Assembly: GCA_031414695.1 (NCBI GenBank)
Contig: JANNWG010000018.1
Coordinates: 1 to 64,000, forward strand
Length of the DNA stretch: 64,000 nucleotides
Reading direction: 5' to 3'
Source of the DNA: UKL13-2 sp031414695
GTDB lineage: Bacteria; Pseudomonadota; Gammaproteobacteria; Burkholderiales; Usitatibacteraceae
Numbering within the stretch: the stretch's first letter is position 1; each line of letters starts with the position of its first letter. The notes beneath the pieces are model-generated. The model was not told the DNA's origin and ran no database searches. It saw only the letters and a list, made by a program, of their open reading frames with translations. The position numbers and the translations under genes are program-made. Positions 39,774-47,775 of this stretch are shown here, piece by piece.

Positions 39774-40253
39774 CTACTTGCCGACCTTGGTTTTGAGTGC
39801 GGCCATCGTAATCGGATGTACGAAGTCAGACACGTCGCCACCGAGTACGGCAATCTCGCGCACGATGGTGGCGGAGATAAACATGTATTTGTCGGATGGT
39901 GTAACGAACATCGTCTCGACGCCTGGATTAAGCTTTCGGTTCATGCCGGCCATTTGAAATTCATATTCGAAATCAGACACCGCGCGTAGGCCGCGCAAGA
40001 TCACGTTGGCTTCGTGTTTATTCAAAAAGTCGGATAACAATCCGGCGAAGCCCATCACTTTTACATTCGGATGTATGGCTAATATTTCGCGTGCCATGCC
40101 GACGCGCTCTTCTAATGTGAAAAATGGTTTTTTCGCTTGGCTGTGGGCGACGGCGACAATGACTTCGCCAAATAGCTTCGAGGCGCGGGCGACCAAATCC
40201 TCATGGCCTTTGGTGAGCGGGTCGAATGTGCCAGGGTATACGGCTCGAATCAT
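39774..40253 (-). CDS. coaD: Phosphopantetheine adenylyltransferase
   Basis: Fourth step of CoA synthesis: 4'-phosphopantetheine plus ATP gives dephospho-CoA. The 159-residue protein starts MIRAVYPGTFDPLTKGHEDL with the (T/H)xGH nucleotidyltransferase motif, and has LRGLRAVSDFEYEFQMAGMN and a C-terminal ISATIVREIA segment, both typical. It pairs functionally with panE and coaE elsewhere in the window. It lies between rsmD and the ferredoxin gene, a common order. Confidence 0.96.
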   Translation of the reverse strand: MIRAVYPGTFDPLTKGHEDLVARASKLFGEVIVAVAHSQAKKPFFTLEERVGMAREILAIHPNVKVMGFAGLLSDFLNKHEANVILRGLRAVSDFEYEFQMAGMNRKLNPGVETMFVTPSDKYMFISATIVREIAVLGGDVSDFVHPITMAALKTKVGK

Positions 40254-40321
40254 GATGTTGATTTCTTGAGAGTTTGGTTAAATTGGTGCGCTGCAATATT
40301 GTAGTCGTATTTTCACCGCAT

Positions 40322-40894
40322 TTAGCCGGAAATATGGCGACTAAGCAATCCAAAATATACCGCGCCTGCCTTGCTCGATTTGACCACTGCGTAGTCTTTT
40401 AGCACGCTAGGCTCTGCATCTAGCGGTATTGCCGACTCCCAATAAAGACGGGCATCTTCAGCCAAAAATGGCTGAATTTGCCCGAGGAATGGCGCATATA
40501 GCCCTGCATCAAATGGCGGATCACAAAACACCACATCAAACATATGCCGCTGCGTAGGTAAATACTGCAATACATCGCGTTTGATGATCTCAATATTGGT
40601 GGCGGCCAAGCGTTTTGCGTTTTCGGTGAGCGCGGCGACGGCCAGCGCATTCGATTCGCACATCACCACGCGGCTCGCGCCGCGCGATGCCGCCTCAAAG
40701 CCTAATGCACCGCTGCCCGCAAAGGCATCTAGGCAAATCTTGTCATGAAGTGTTTGGCCGAGCCAATTAAAAACAGTCTCGCGCACGCGGCTGGGCGTCG
40801 GGCGTAACCCGACAATATCGGGAAATGTGACCACACGGCTGCGCCACTGGCCAGCGTTGATGGTGAGTTTATTCTTGGTAGGGCTTGATTTCAT
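40322..40894 (-). CDS. rsmD: 16S rRNA (guanine(966)-N(2))-methyltransferase
   Basis: SAM-dependent methyltransferase for m2G966 of 16S rRNA. The 190-residue protein shows the family start INAGQWRSRVVTF and RPTPSRVRETVFNWL, the SAM motif CLDAFAGSGALGFEAASRGA, and the catalytic motif VFCDPPFD (DPPF). It is in an operon with coaD and the ferredoxin gene. The upstream neighbour on the opposite strand is usually ftsY; here an AAA ATPase gene intervenes. Confidence 0.95.
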   Translation of the reverse strand: MKSSPTKNKLTINAGQWRSRVVTFPDIVGLRPTPSRVRETVFNWLGQTLHDKICLDAFAGSGALGFEAASRGASRVVMCESNALAVAALTENAKRLAATNIEIIKRDVLQYLPTQRHMFDVVFCDPPFDAGLYAPFLGQIQPFLAEDARLYWESAIPLDAEPSVLKDYAVVKSSKAGAVYFGLLSRHISG

Positions 40895-40944
40895 AGGACT
40901 ATTTGCTTGGTGACCTTGCCAATCTTGGCTGTTTATACTAATCT

Positions 40945-40962
40945 TATGTCAATATTGACATA
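40945..40962. promoter_or_regulatory. Perfect 18-bp palindrome, candidate operator
   Basis: TATGTCAATATTGACATA is a perfect palindrome with no spacer, 30 bases upstream of the AAA ATPase start and between it and rsmD. It contains TTGACA, a possible -35 box. The regulator is unknown, as no DNA-binding domain neighbour is present. Confidence 0.6.
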
Positions 40963-40991
40963 TTTAATAACTAATACAAAACTAACTATAA

Positions 40992-42173
40992 ATGAATCCG
41001 AGAACTAATCCTTATGCGCCCGGTGCAGGCACATTACCACCAGAACTTGCGGGACGCGACGACATTATCGAGAAAGCTGCGATTGCGCTTGATCGATTTC
41101 GTAGTGGCCTGCCGGCGCGTAGCCTCTTGCTGGTTGGGCTGCGCGGCGTTGGTAAGACGGTATTGCTCACGCGTATCTCGCAAGCTGCTGAGGAGCAAGG
41201 TTTCATCGTCATCAGCATCGAAACGCCGGAAAAACGTTCACTTCCATCGCTGCTGATTCCCGCACTGCGGTCGGGATTACTCAAGCTTGATAGATTGGTT
41301 GCGGCAGGCGACTTAGCAAAAAAAGCGTTGCGCTCGCTGGGCGGATTTGTTGGCGCAATGAAGTTAACTTACAACGATATTGAATTTGGCCTTGATTTAG
41401 GCAAAGAGGCAGGCGTAGCCGATAGCGGCGACCTTGAACATGATTTGATTGAGCTACTAGTGTGCGTAGGCAAAGCGGCGCGCGAGAAAGGCACAGCAGT
41501 CGTTTTTTTTATCGATGAATTGCAGTATGTGGAGGAGGAACAATTCGCCGCACTCATTACAGCGCTACACAAATGTACACAACAACAATTGCCAATCGCC
41601 CTAATTGGCGCGGGGCTGCCGCAGCTAGTGGGCAACGCGGGGCGCGCCAAATCGTATGCCGAAAGACTCTTTGAATATCCCGAAATTGGGCCACTCGAAA
41701 TCGCTGAGGCTAAGCGCGCACTGGTTGCACCCGCAGCCAAGCTAAATGTAGCCTTTGATGACGATGCGCTGACAGAAATACTTGCACAAACAAATGCTTA
41801 TCCATATTTCATCCAAGAATGGGGAAAGCATAGCTGGCAATGTGCGATGTCTTCGCCCATCACCAAGGCCGATACCGTTGCTGCTACTGATTTAGCGATA
41901 GCCGAACTCGATGCTAGTTTTTTTCGAGTGCGTTTTGATCGACTCACGCCGTCAGAAAAAAAATATTTACGCGCCATGGCAGAGTTAGGGCCTGGACCTC
42001 ATAGATCTGGTGACATAGCCCACTTACTTGCACGGGAAGTGACTAATGTTGCACCGACACGTTCTTCCTTGATTAAAAAAGGCATGATATACAGTCCATC
42101 TCATGGCGATAATAGTTTCACCGTGCCGTTATTTGATGATTACTTAAAACGGGTCATGCCTGAGCTTATTTAA
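40992..42173 (+). CDS. Stand-alone AAA ATPase (STAND/Orc1-Cdc6-like)
   Basis: A 393-residue ATPase. Walker A is LLLVGLRGVGKTVLLTRI and Walker B AVVFFIDELQYVEEEQFA; ALIGAGLPQL is sensor-1-like. It continues into a helical and winged-helix-like C-terminus (TPSEKKYLRAMAELGPG, PTRSSLIKKGMIYS). The pattern resembles archaeal-type AAA ATPases of the Orc1/Cdc6 and MNS/STAND groups that also appear as orphans in bacteria. It splits the usual rsmD-ftsY neighbourhood, suggesting acquisition. Function is unknown; TA-like or defence roles are possible but unsupported. Confidence 0.75.
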   Translation: MNPRTNPYAPGAGTLPPELAGRDDIIEKAAIALDRFRSGLPARSLLLVGLRGVGKTVLLTRISQAAEEQGFIVISIETPEKRSLPSLLIPALRSGLLKLDRLVAAGDLAKKALRSLGGFVGAMKLTYNDIEFGLDLGKEAGVADSGDLEHDLIELLVCVGKAAREKGTAVVFFIDELQYVEEEQFAALITALHKCTQQQLPIALIGAGLPQLVGNAGRAKSYAERLFEYPEIGPLEIAEAKRALVAPAAKLNVAFDDDALTEILAQTNAYPYFIQEWGKHSWQCAMSSPITKADTVAATDLAIAELDASFFRVRFDRLTPSEKKYLRAMAELGPGPHRSGDIAHLLAREVTNVAPTRSSLIKKGMIYSPSHGDNSFTVPLFDDYLKRVMPELI

Positions 42174-42214
42174 AGAGCTGCATTTATTTCTACTATTCGC
42201 ATTAGGATTAAATT

Positions 42215-43186
42215 TTGTTTTCTATATTTAGTAAAAAAGAGCCTGTAAAAGAATTGCCACCAGCGGAGTCAAGTGGCTGGCTCGGCCGCCTCAAATCAGG
42301 GCTATCAAAAACGCGTGCGGTGTTAAACCGCGATGTGACGGATTTATTCGCGCGTTATCCAAAAATCGACGATGCCCTTTTTGAGGAATTAGAGTCTGCC
42401 TTGATCACGGCCGATGTTGGTGTACATGCCGCAGCGCGTTTAATTACCGACTTAAAAACCGCGCAGCGCACCTTAAAAATCGCCGATGGTCAGACGTTGC
42501 AAGTTGAATTCAAGCGCTCTCTGACGGCGCTGATTTCCCCACTTGAGCAGCCGCTCGATGTATCGACGCATAAGCCGTTCGTCATCATGATTGCTGGCGT
42601 GAATGGCGCTGGTAAAACCACTACTATTGGTAAGCTCGCTAAATATTTTCAATCGCAAAATTTGAAGGTGATGCTAGCCGCAGGTGATACGTTTCGCGCC
42701 GCCGCACGTGAGCAGCTCATGACGTGGGGGGAGCGCAATAATGTGACCGTCATCGCGCAAGAAAGTGGCGATGCCGCGGCGGTGATATTTGATGCGGTCA
42801 ATGCCGCCAAAGCGCGCGGCATTGATGTGATATTGGCCGATACCGCAGGGCGCTTGCCAACGCAGCTACATCTGATGGAAGAAATTAAAAAAGTAAAGCG
42901 CGTCATCGCCAAAGCAGACCCAACTGCACCGCATGAGACATTGCTCGTCTTAGACGCAAATACGGGGCAGAATGCGCTTTCCCAAGTCAAAGCCTTTGAT
43001 GACGCGCTCCAGCTAACGGGTTTGGTCGTAACAAAGCTCGACGGCACCGCAAAGGGCGGCATGATTGCCGCACTCGCGGTAGCTGCCGCGGATAGAGCAA
43101 TTCCGGTGCGATTTATCGGCGTAGGGGAAGCGATTGATGACTTACGACCATTTGTAGCGCGTGACTATGTGGATGCGTTGTTTTAG
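42215..43186 (+). CDS. ftsY: Signal recognition particle receptor FtsY
   Basis: SRP receptor GTPase that docks ribosomes making membrane proteins at the inner membrane. The NG domain is complete: helical N domain (KSGLSKTRAVLNRDVTDLF), G1 GVNGAGKTTTIGKLAK, insertion-box DTFRAAAREQL, G3 DTAGRLPTQ, G4 TKLDGTAKGGM. The acidic A domain is nearly absent; the protein of 323 residues has only a short Lys/Glu N-terminus. The start at 42215 is read as TTG (TTTTCTATATTTAG). Confidence 0.96.
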   Translation: MFSIFSKKEPVKELPPAESSGWLGRLKSGLSKTRAVLNRDVTDLFARYPKIDDALFEELESALITADVGVHAAARLITDLKTAQRTLKIADGQTLQVEFKRSLTALISPLEQPLDVSTHKPFVIMIAGVNGAGKTTTIGKLAKYFQSQNLKVMLAAGDTFRAAAREQLMTWGERNNVTVIAQESGDAAAVIFDAVNAAKARGIDVILADTAGRLPTQLHLMEEIKKVKRVIAKADPTAPHETLLVLDANTGQNALSQVKAFDDALQLTGLVVTKLDGTAKGGMIAALAVAAADRAIPVRFIGVGEAIDDLRPFVARDYVDALF

Positions 43187-43296
43187 TTGAGCGGTTATTC
43201 ATACTTGCTAGGTTCAATTATTGCTGTAAATTTATCGCACGCTAAACGCTAAACTCCCAACACTGAACTCAACACGCCGAACGTCAAACCCAAACA

Positions 43297-43947
43297 ATGA
43301 TTACCTTCGCCACCACTACCAAGCGCTACGCCAATGGCTATGAGGCCTTAAAGGGCGTATCGCTGACCATTGAAAAAGGCGAGATGGTAGCGGTGACTGG
43401 GCATTCGGGTGCGGGCAAATCGACGCTCTTAAAACTCGCGGCAGGTATTGAATTAGCGAGTCAAGGTAGCGTGTTGGTGAATAACCAAAATTTAGCAAAG
43501 CTCAAGGAAGCTGGGCTCGCGGTATTGCGGCGCAACTTAGGCTTGGTGTTTCAAGATCACAAATTATTATTTGATCGTGCGGTGTTTGATAACGTCGCGC
43601 TGCCATTAGAAATTGCTGGCTTCACGCGCATTGAAACTGGCAAACGCGTGCGTGCCGCGCTCGATAAAGTGGGTTTACTCCAGCGCGAAAAAGCGAATCC
43701 AATTCAACTCTCTGGTGGCGAGCAGCAGCGACTTTGCATTGCGCGTGCGATTGTCAATCGTCCCTCGATGCTGATTGCCGATGAGCCGACCGGTAATCTC
43801 GATCAAGCGTATGCGGCAACGATTATGGATTTGTTTAAGTCGTTTAATCAGGTTGGCGTGACGGTGCTGCTCTCGACGCACGATACCGTGGGCTTGGAGC
43901 GTCTCGCCTGTCGGCGTATCGCTATCGAGCAAGGAGTCATTTCATAA
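43297..43947 (+). CDS. ftsE: Cell division ATP-binding protein FtsE
   Basis: ABC ATPase that works with FtsX at the division septum to activate peptidoglycan amidases. The 216-residue protein has Walker A GHSGAGKSTLLKLAAG, Q-loop VFQDHKLL, signature LSGGEQQRL, Walker B MLIADEPTGNLD and switch His in LLSTHDTVGL. Its TAA shares a base with the ftsX ATG (TAATG), so the two are coupled. The upstream 110 bases after ftsY hold several short repeated CGCTAAA-like motifs but no clear promoter. Confidence 0.96.
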   Translation: MITFATTTKRYANGYEALKGVSLTIEKGEMVAVTGHSGAGKSTLLKLAAGIELASQGSVLVNNQNLAKLKEAGLAVLRRNLGLVFQDHKLLFDRAVFDNVALPLEIAGFTRIETGKRVRAALDKVGLLQREKANPIQLSGGEQQRLCIARAIVNRPSMLIADEPTGNLDQAYAATIMDLFKSFNQVGVTVLLSTHDTVGLERLACRRIAIEQGVIS

Positions 43948-44855
43948 TGCGCGCTTGGCTCACCACACACTCTCAAGCCTTTACACGTGCGCTCATGCGA
44001 ATGCGTGCGCAGCCACTAGCAACTGCGCTTTCTATTGCCGTGATTGCCATTGCTATTTTGCTGCCGCTGGCGCTCTACATTGTCTTTGCCAATGTTACTA
44101 ATGCAGCATCGCGGCTCAATACTGAGCCAAACGTGAATGTCTATTTAGCACTCACCGCGACTGACATAGAGGCCAAAGAGATTGAGAAAAAAATACGCGC
44201 GCAAGGCAATGCGGGCTCTGTGGCATTCATCCCGCGCGAGACTGCATTAGCAGAAATGAAAAAGCGCGCCAACTTAGGCGACCTACTTGCAGGTATCGAT
44301 AGCAACCCGCTGCCGCATGCCTTCGCCATCAAACCAAAATCAACCGACATCGCAACGCTTGATACCATGCGCCGCGACATCGCCGCGATGCCTAAAGTAG
44401 AAGTCGTGACAATGGATTTTGAGTGGGCAAAAAAACTCGCCCGCTTTGTTGAGTTTGCCCAACGCATCGTATTTTTAATTGGCGCTGTACTCGCCGCCGC
44501 GGTCGTATTTGTCATTGGCAATACCATCCGCCTTCAAATGCTCACGCAAAAAGACGAAATCATCGTCGCACGTTTAATTGGCGCGACTAGACGATTTGTG
44601 CGCCGACCATTTTTATATTTCGGCATATTGCAAGGTGCGGCTGCAGGTGTGATTGCCGTCATTGCTGTTAACGTCTTGACCATCTGGGTGGGCGGTGAAG
44701 TCAACATTCTCGCCGCATCTTACGGTGCGGATTTTCAACTCCGCGCACCGACGCTCATACAATCAGCATGGGTTATCGCCGGTGGTGCCGCGTTGGGATG
44801 GATCGGCGCGTTTGTGTCGGTGTCTATGTATTGGCGGCAGGGGGAAGGGAATTAA
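43947..44855 (+). CDS. ftsX: Cell division protein FtsX
   Basis: Integral membrane partner of FtsE. The 302-residue protein has a first membrane segment (ALSIAVIAIAILLPLALYIV), a periplasmic domain (residues about 55-165, including FIPRETALAEM), and three more membrane segments (IVFLIGAVLAAAVVFVIGNT, GAAAGVIAVIAVNVLTIWV, SAWVIAGGAALGWIGAFVS). Topology matches the family. In many betaproteobacteria rpoH follows directly; here a vapBC pair is inserted between them. Confidence 0.94.
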   Translation: MRAWLTTHSQAFTRALMRMRAQPLATALSIAVIAIAILLPLALYIVFANVTNAASRLNTEPNVNVYLALTATDIEAKEIEKKIRAQGNAGSVAFIPRETALAEMKKRANLGDLLAGIDSNPLPHAFAIKPKSTDIATLDTMRRDIAAMPKVEVVTMDFEWAKKLARFVEFAQRIVFLIGAVLAAAVVFVIGNTIRLQMLTQKDEIIVARLIGATRRFVRRPFLYFGILQGAAAGVIAVIAVNVLTIWVGGEVNILAASYGADFQLRAPTLIQSAWVIAGGAALGWIGAFVSVSMYWRQGEGN

Positions 44856-44875
44856 GAGACTAATATGCATTACAA

Positions 44876-44915
44876 CGATGTTGTGATGCACTGATGTGTT
44901 GATGTCATAATGTTT
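44876..44915 (+). promoter_or_regulatory. Tandem 8-bp repeat, candidate RHH antitoxin operator
   Basis: Five head-to-tail octamers on the pattern NGATGNNN: CGATGTTG, TGATGCAC, TGATGTGT, TGATGTCA, and the weaker TAATGTTT. Exact 8-bp phasing is maintained. It lies 20 bases upstream of the antitoxin start. Ribbon-helix-helix repressors commonly bind such short tandem repeats cooperatively, so this is the likely autoregulatory site. Confidence 0.6.
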
Positions 44916-44935
44916 ATACGTATTTAGGAGATCGT

Positions 44936-45160
44936 ATGCGAACCACATTAAATTTAGATCCGCAATTAGTAAACACAGCCAAACGATTAGCGGCGGCACG
45001 TTCTGTGGCACTAGGCGATATTATTTCTGAGTTAGCTAATATTGGACTTGATGCCCAAAGCCAAGCGATAACGGCACACAAAAATAGTTTTCCCGTATTC
45101 AAAATACCAAGCGGCACGCCAATGATTGGTCTGGAAGACGTCAAAATGGATGAAGACTGA
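44936..45160 (+). CDS. vapB: Ribbon-helix-helix antitoxin of a VapBC pair
   Basis: A 74-residue antitoxin with an N-terminal RHH motif: strand RTTLNLDPQLV, helix NTAKRLAAARS, helix LGDIISELANIGL. A C-terminal tail (FPVFKIPSGTPMIGLEDVK) would bind the toxin. A strong TTTAGGAGATCGT ribosome-binding site precedes the ATG. Its TGA shares one base with the toxin ATG (TGATG). It belongs to a different antitoxin class from the AbrB-type VapB at 7549. Confidence 0.85.
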   Translation: MRTTLNLDPQLVNTAKRLAAARSVALGDIISELANIGLDAQSQAITAHKNSFPVFKIPSGTPMIGLEDVKMDED

Positions 45161-45639
45161 TGCCGCAGCAAGCAAATAAAATGGCGCCGAAAGCGCCTAA
45201 TATTTTTTTGCTTGATGTCAATGTGCTGATTGCGTTAGCGTGGCCATCGCATGTGCATCATGAGGCGGCGCATGTTTGGTTTGAAGAGACTGGTAAGCCC
45301 GCATGGGCAAGTTGTCCTTTGACGCAGTTGGCATTTGTTCGTATTTCATCTAACCCAAAAATTATTCCATCTGCTGTGAGCCCGCGTGCTGCAGTCAATT
45401 TGCTGACAGAAATGACCACGCTACCAGGACACATATTTTTTGCTGATGTTTTGCAGCTTAGTGCGCTGATTACCTTCACAAGCAAGTCTTTCATCGGCCA
45501 TCGGCAAACCACTGATGCTTATTTGCTGGCGTTAGCAATGCATAACAAATGTAGGCTCGCAACACTTGATCAAGGTGTAGGTGATTTATTGCCTGAAGCA
45601 AAGCGATCTGGCGTTATTGCTTTAATTTTGGGGCATTAG
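45160..45639 (+). CDS. vapC: Ribonuclease toxin VapC (PIN domain)
   Basis: A 159-residue PIN-domain toxin of the VapC type. The acidic active-site residues are in FLLDVNVLIALAW, near LTQLAFVRI, in RQTTDAYLLALA and in LATLDQGVGDLL. The ATG at 45160 overlaps the antitoxin stop; an internal start near the PIN domain (MAPKAPNIFLLD) would give a length closer to the usual. The pair lies between ftsX and rpoH. Confidence 0.9.
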   Translation: MPQQANKMAPKAPNIFLLDVNVLIALAWPSHVHHEAAHVWFEETGKPAWASCPLTQLAFVRISSNPKIIPSAVSPRAAVNLLTEMTTLPGHIFFADVLQLSALITFTSKSFIGHRQTTDAYLLALAMHNKCRLATLDQGVGDLLPEAKRSGVIALILGH

Positions 45640-45778
45640 TTAACGCGCCTCAAAACTCAAAAATAGGCCAATAGAATTAATTAACCTGTTTTATTGGGTG
45701 TTACGCACAGTAAGCGCTAACACTTAACCTTAAATATACAACTTTCAACTTTACGTCACATCTGAACTTCCTCATCGT

Positions 45779-45805
45779 TTAGCACTCCTAGCTGTGGAGT
45801 GCTAA
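45779..45805. promoter_or_regulatory. CIRCE element (HrcA operator) upstream of rpoH
   Basis: TTAGCACTC-N9-GAGTGCTAA, a perfect match to the CIRCE consensus with the exact nine-base spacer. It is 67 bases upstream of the rpoH start. HrcA binds CIRCE and represses chaperone genes at normal temperature; here it would place the heat-shock sigma factor itself under HrcA. Confidence 0.93.
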
Positions 45806-45872
45806 TATTCTGTTTGACCGCACTTGAAGCCAATCATTTTGGCCTTATGTGATTAGGAGAGGAGCTTTTTTC

Positions 45873-46739
45873 ATGACAACTGCTATGAATTTACCTGTAA
45901 TGTCCGCGCTATCAGTGGCCAGCCTTGAGAATTACATCTCGAGTGTGAACCGTATTCCGATGTTGACGCCTGAGCGTGAGCACAACTTGGGTGTCGCCCT
46001 TAAAGAGCGCGGCGACTTATCGGCGGCGTCTGAAATGGTGATGTCGCATTTGCGGCTCGTGGTTGCGATTGCGCGTAATTACGCAGGCTACGGCTTGCAG
46101 CACGCTGACCTAATTCAAGAAGGCAACATTGGCTTGATGAAGGCGGTCAAGCGTTTTGACCCAGATCGCGGTGTGCGCTTAGTGTCGTTCGCGATGCATT
46201 GGATCAAGGCTGAAATCCACGAATATATTTTGAAAAACTGGCGCATTGTGAAAATCGCCACGACTAAGGCGCAGCGCAAATTATTTTTTAATCTTCGCTC
46301 GATGAAGCCGAATTTCGGCACGCTTTCACCCGCAGAAGTTAAAGAAGTCGCGCGCCAACTTAATGTCAAAGAAACTGACGTTAGTGAAATGGAAAAGCGC
46401 TTAACCGGACAAGAAATTTCACTCGAACCAAATGATGGCGACGACGAAAATTGGGTAAGCCCGATTGCTTATCTGCAAGACAGTACAATGGATGCTGCTA
46501 CACGTTTAAGCGTAATGCAAAAAGAAGTGGCCGCGACCGAAGGCATGGAAGCCGCGCTCAACTCACTCGATGAACGCAGCCGTCGCATTATCCAAACGCG
46601 TTGGCTCAATGAAGGTGAAGAAAAAACGCTGCATGAATTGGCCGACGAATATGGTGTGTCAGCCGAGCGTATTCGCCAGATCGAGGTCAAAGCGATGCAA
46701 AAAATGAAGCTCGCGCTAAAGGATTATGCTGAGGCGTAA
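45873..46739 (+). CDS. rpoH: RNA polymerase sigma factor RpoH (sigma-32)
   Basis: Heat-shock sigma factor of 288 residues. Region 2 includes HLRLVVAIARNYAGYG, ADLIQEGNIGLMKAVKRFD and VRLVSFAMHWIKAEI. The RpoH box is in ATTKAQRKLFFNLRSMK. Region 4 has LHELADEYGVSAERIRQIEV. The ATG at 45873 follows a GGAGAGGAG ribosome-binding site; a GTG in the same frame at 45849 would place that site inside the gene. Preceded by a perfect CIRCE element and followed by a strong terminator. Confidence 0.96.
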   Translation: MTTAMNLPVMSALSVASLENYISSVNRIPMLTPEREHNLGVALKERGDLSAASEMVMSHLRLVVAIARNYAGYGLQHADLIQEGNIGLMKAVKRFDPDRGVRLVSFAMHWIKAEIHEYILKNWRIVKIATTKAQRKLFFNLRSMKPNFGTLSPAEVKEVARQLNVKETDVSEMEKRLTGQEISLEPNDGDDENWVSPIAYLQDSTMDAATRLSVMQKEVAATEGMEAALNSLDERSRRIIQTRWLNEGEEKTLHELADEYGVSAERIRQIEVKAMQKMKLALKDYAEA

Positions 46740-46760
46740 TTTCTACTAGGCGTCGACAAT

Positions 46761-46791
46761 AAAAAAGGGCGCTGTTAGCGCCCTTTTTATT
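46761..46791. terminator. Bidirectional Rho-independent terminator
   Basis: GGGCGCT-GTT-AGCGCCC, a perfect 7-bp stem with A tract on the left and T tract on the right. It lies between the convergent rpoH and ridA genes and can serve both. Confidence 0.93.
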
Positions 46792-46803
46792 TACATAATT
46801 TCT

Positions 46804-47151
46804 TTAGATTCCAGCCACTACCAGCATTTCCACTTTCCACTCTGGCTTGGCTAATTTCGCCTCTACTGTAGCCCGTGGTGGTGTCGCACCTTGCACTACC
46901 CACTCATCCCACACCGCATTCATGGCGGGGAAATCATTCATATCGGCGATGAAGATGCTGAGTTGTAAAATTTTTGTCTTGTCGCTGCCCGCTTCGGCTA
47001 GTAACTTATCAATAGCAGCAAGCACCTGCTTAGTTTGACCAGTGATGCCTTGGCTGCTATCTTCGGCAACTTGGCCGGCGAGATAAATGGTGTTGTTATA
47101 AATCGCCGCCTCAGATAGACGTTTACCGATGTGTAAGCGTTGAATAGCCAT
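46804..47151 (-). CDS. ridA: RidA family enamine/imine deaminase
   Basis: A 115-residue RidA/YjgF family protein; RidA hydrolyses reactive enamine/imine intermediates such as 2-aminoacrylate. It has the N-terminal strand RLHIGKRLSEAAIYNNTIYL, AGQVAEDSSQGITGQTKQVL, and the C-terminal GATPPRATVEAKLA, where the conserved Arg binds substrate carboxylate. Length is slightly short but normal for the group. Sits at the end of the oxidase cluster, separated by 40 bases from SCO1. Confidence 0.9.
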   Translation of the reverse strand: MAIQRLHIGKRLSEAAIYNNTIYLAGQVAEDSSQGITGQTKQVLAAIDKLLAEAGSDKTKILQLSIFIADMNDFPAMNAVWDEWVVQGATPPRATVEAKLAKPEWKVEMLVVAGI

Positions 47152-47191
47152 AGTGTTTTCCCTTTTGATAAAGACAATAAAAATTTACGCG

Positions 47192-47773
47192 TTACATCAG
47201 CCGTTTAATATCAGCTGTTAATTTGTCTGCGCCGATGCCGTAAGGTGCCATTAAACGAAGTCGGCCTTGCGGGTCAAAAATCAGCGTGCCAGCTGTGTGG
47301 TCAATGGTGTATGAATCTTCTGTGCGTCCACGCGCCACACGGGCGATGATGTTGAAATCCTTGGTAACTTTTAGCGTTGTGGCGTCGTCACCATAAAGCC
47401 CTAAAAAGCTCGGATGAAATGCAGGCACGTATTGGGATAGCAGGGCAGCGGTGTCTCGCTTCGGGTCAACGGTCACAAACAACACTTGCAGTTTGCTACT
47501 GTCAGCACCAAGCTGCTGCATGACTTGTTTCATTTCGGCTAGCGTTGTCGGACAAACGTCAGGGCAAAACGTAAAGCCGAAAAATATCGCGACCACCTTG
47601 CCGCGAAAATCCGCCATCGTACGCGGCTTACCGGTATGGTCAGTCAAGCGAAAGTCGTTGGCGTAGGTAGGTGCGCCGGTTATATCGACACTGTTAAAGG
47701 CGGGTTTAGCGGGCTCGCAGCCTGTAAGCGTAATTGTAATAAACGCAAAAACTAATAAAGTAAGTGAGCGCAT
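47192..47773 (-). CDS. SCO1/SenC copper chaperone lipoprotein
   Basis: Copper chaperone and thiol reductase for the CuA centre of cytochrome oxidase subunit II. The 193-residue protein has a lipobox (TLTGC), the CxxxC copper motif in FTFCPDVCPTTLAEM, the conserved Asp in FVTVDPKRD, and the ligand His in YTIDHTAGTLIFD. It closes the oxidase operon, two bases from ctaB. Confidence 0.94.
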   Translation of the reverse strand: MRSLTLLVFAFITITLTGCEPAKPAFNSVDITGAPTYANDFRLTDHTGKPRTMADFRGKVVAIFFGFTFCPDVCPTTLAEMKQVMQQLGADSSKLQVLFVTVDPKRDTAALLSQYVPAFHPSFLGLYGDDATTLKVTKDFNIIARVARGRTEDSYTIDHTAGTLIFDPQGRLRLMAPYGIGADKLTADIKRLM

Positions 47774-47775
47774 GA

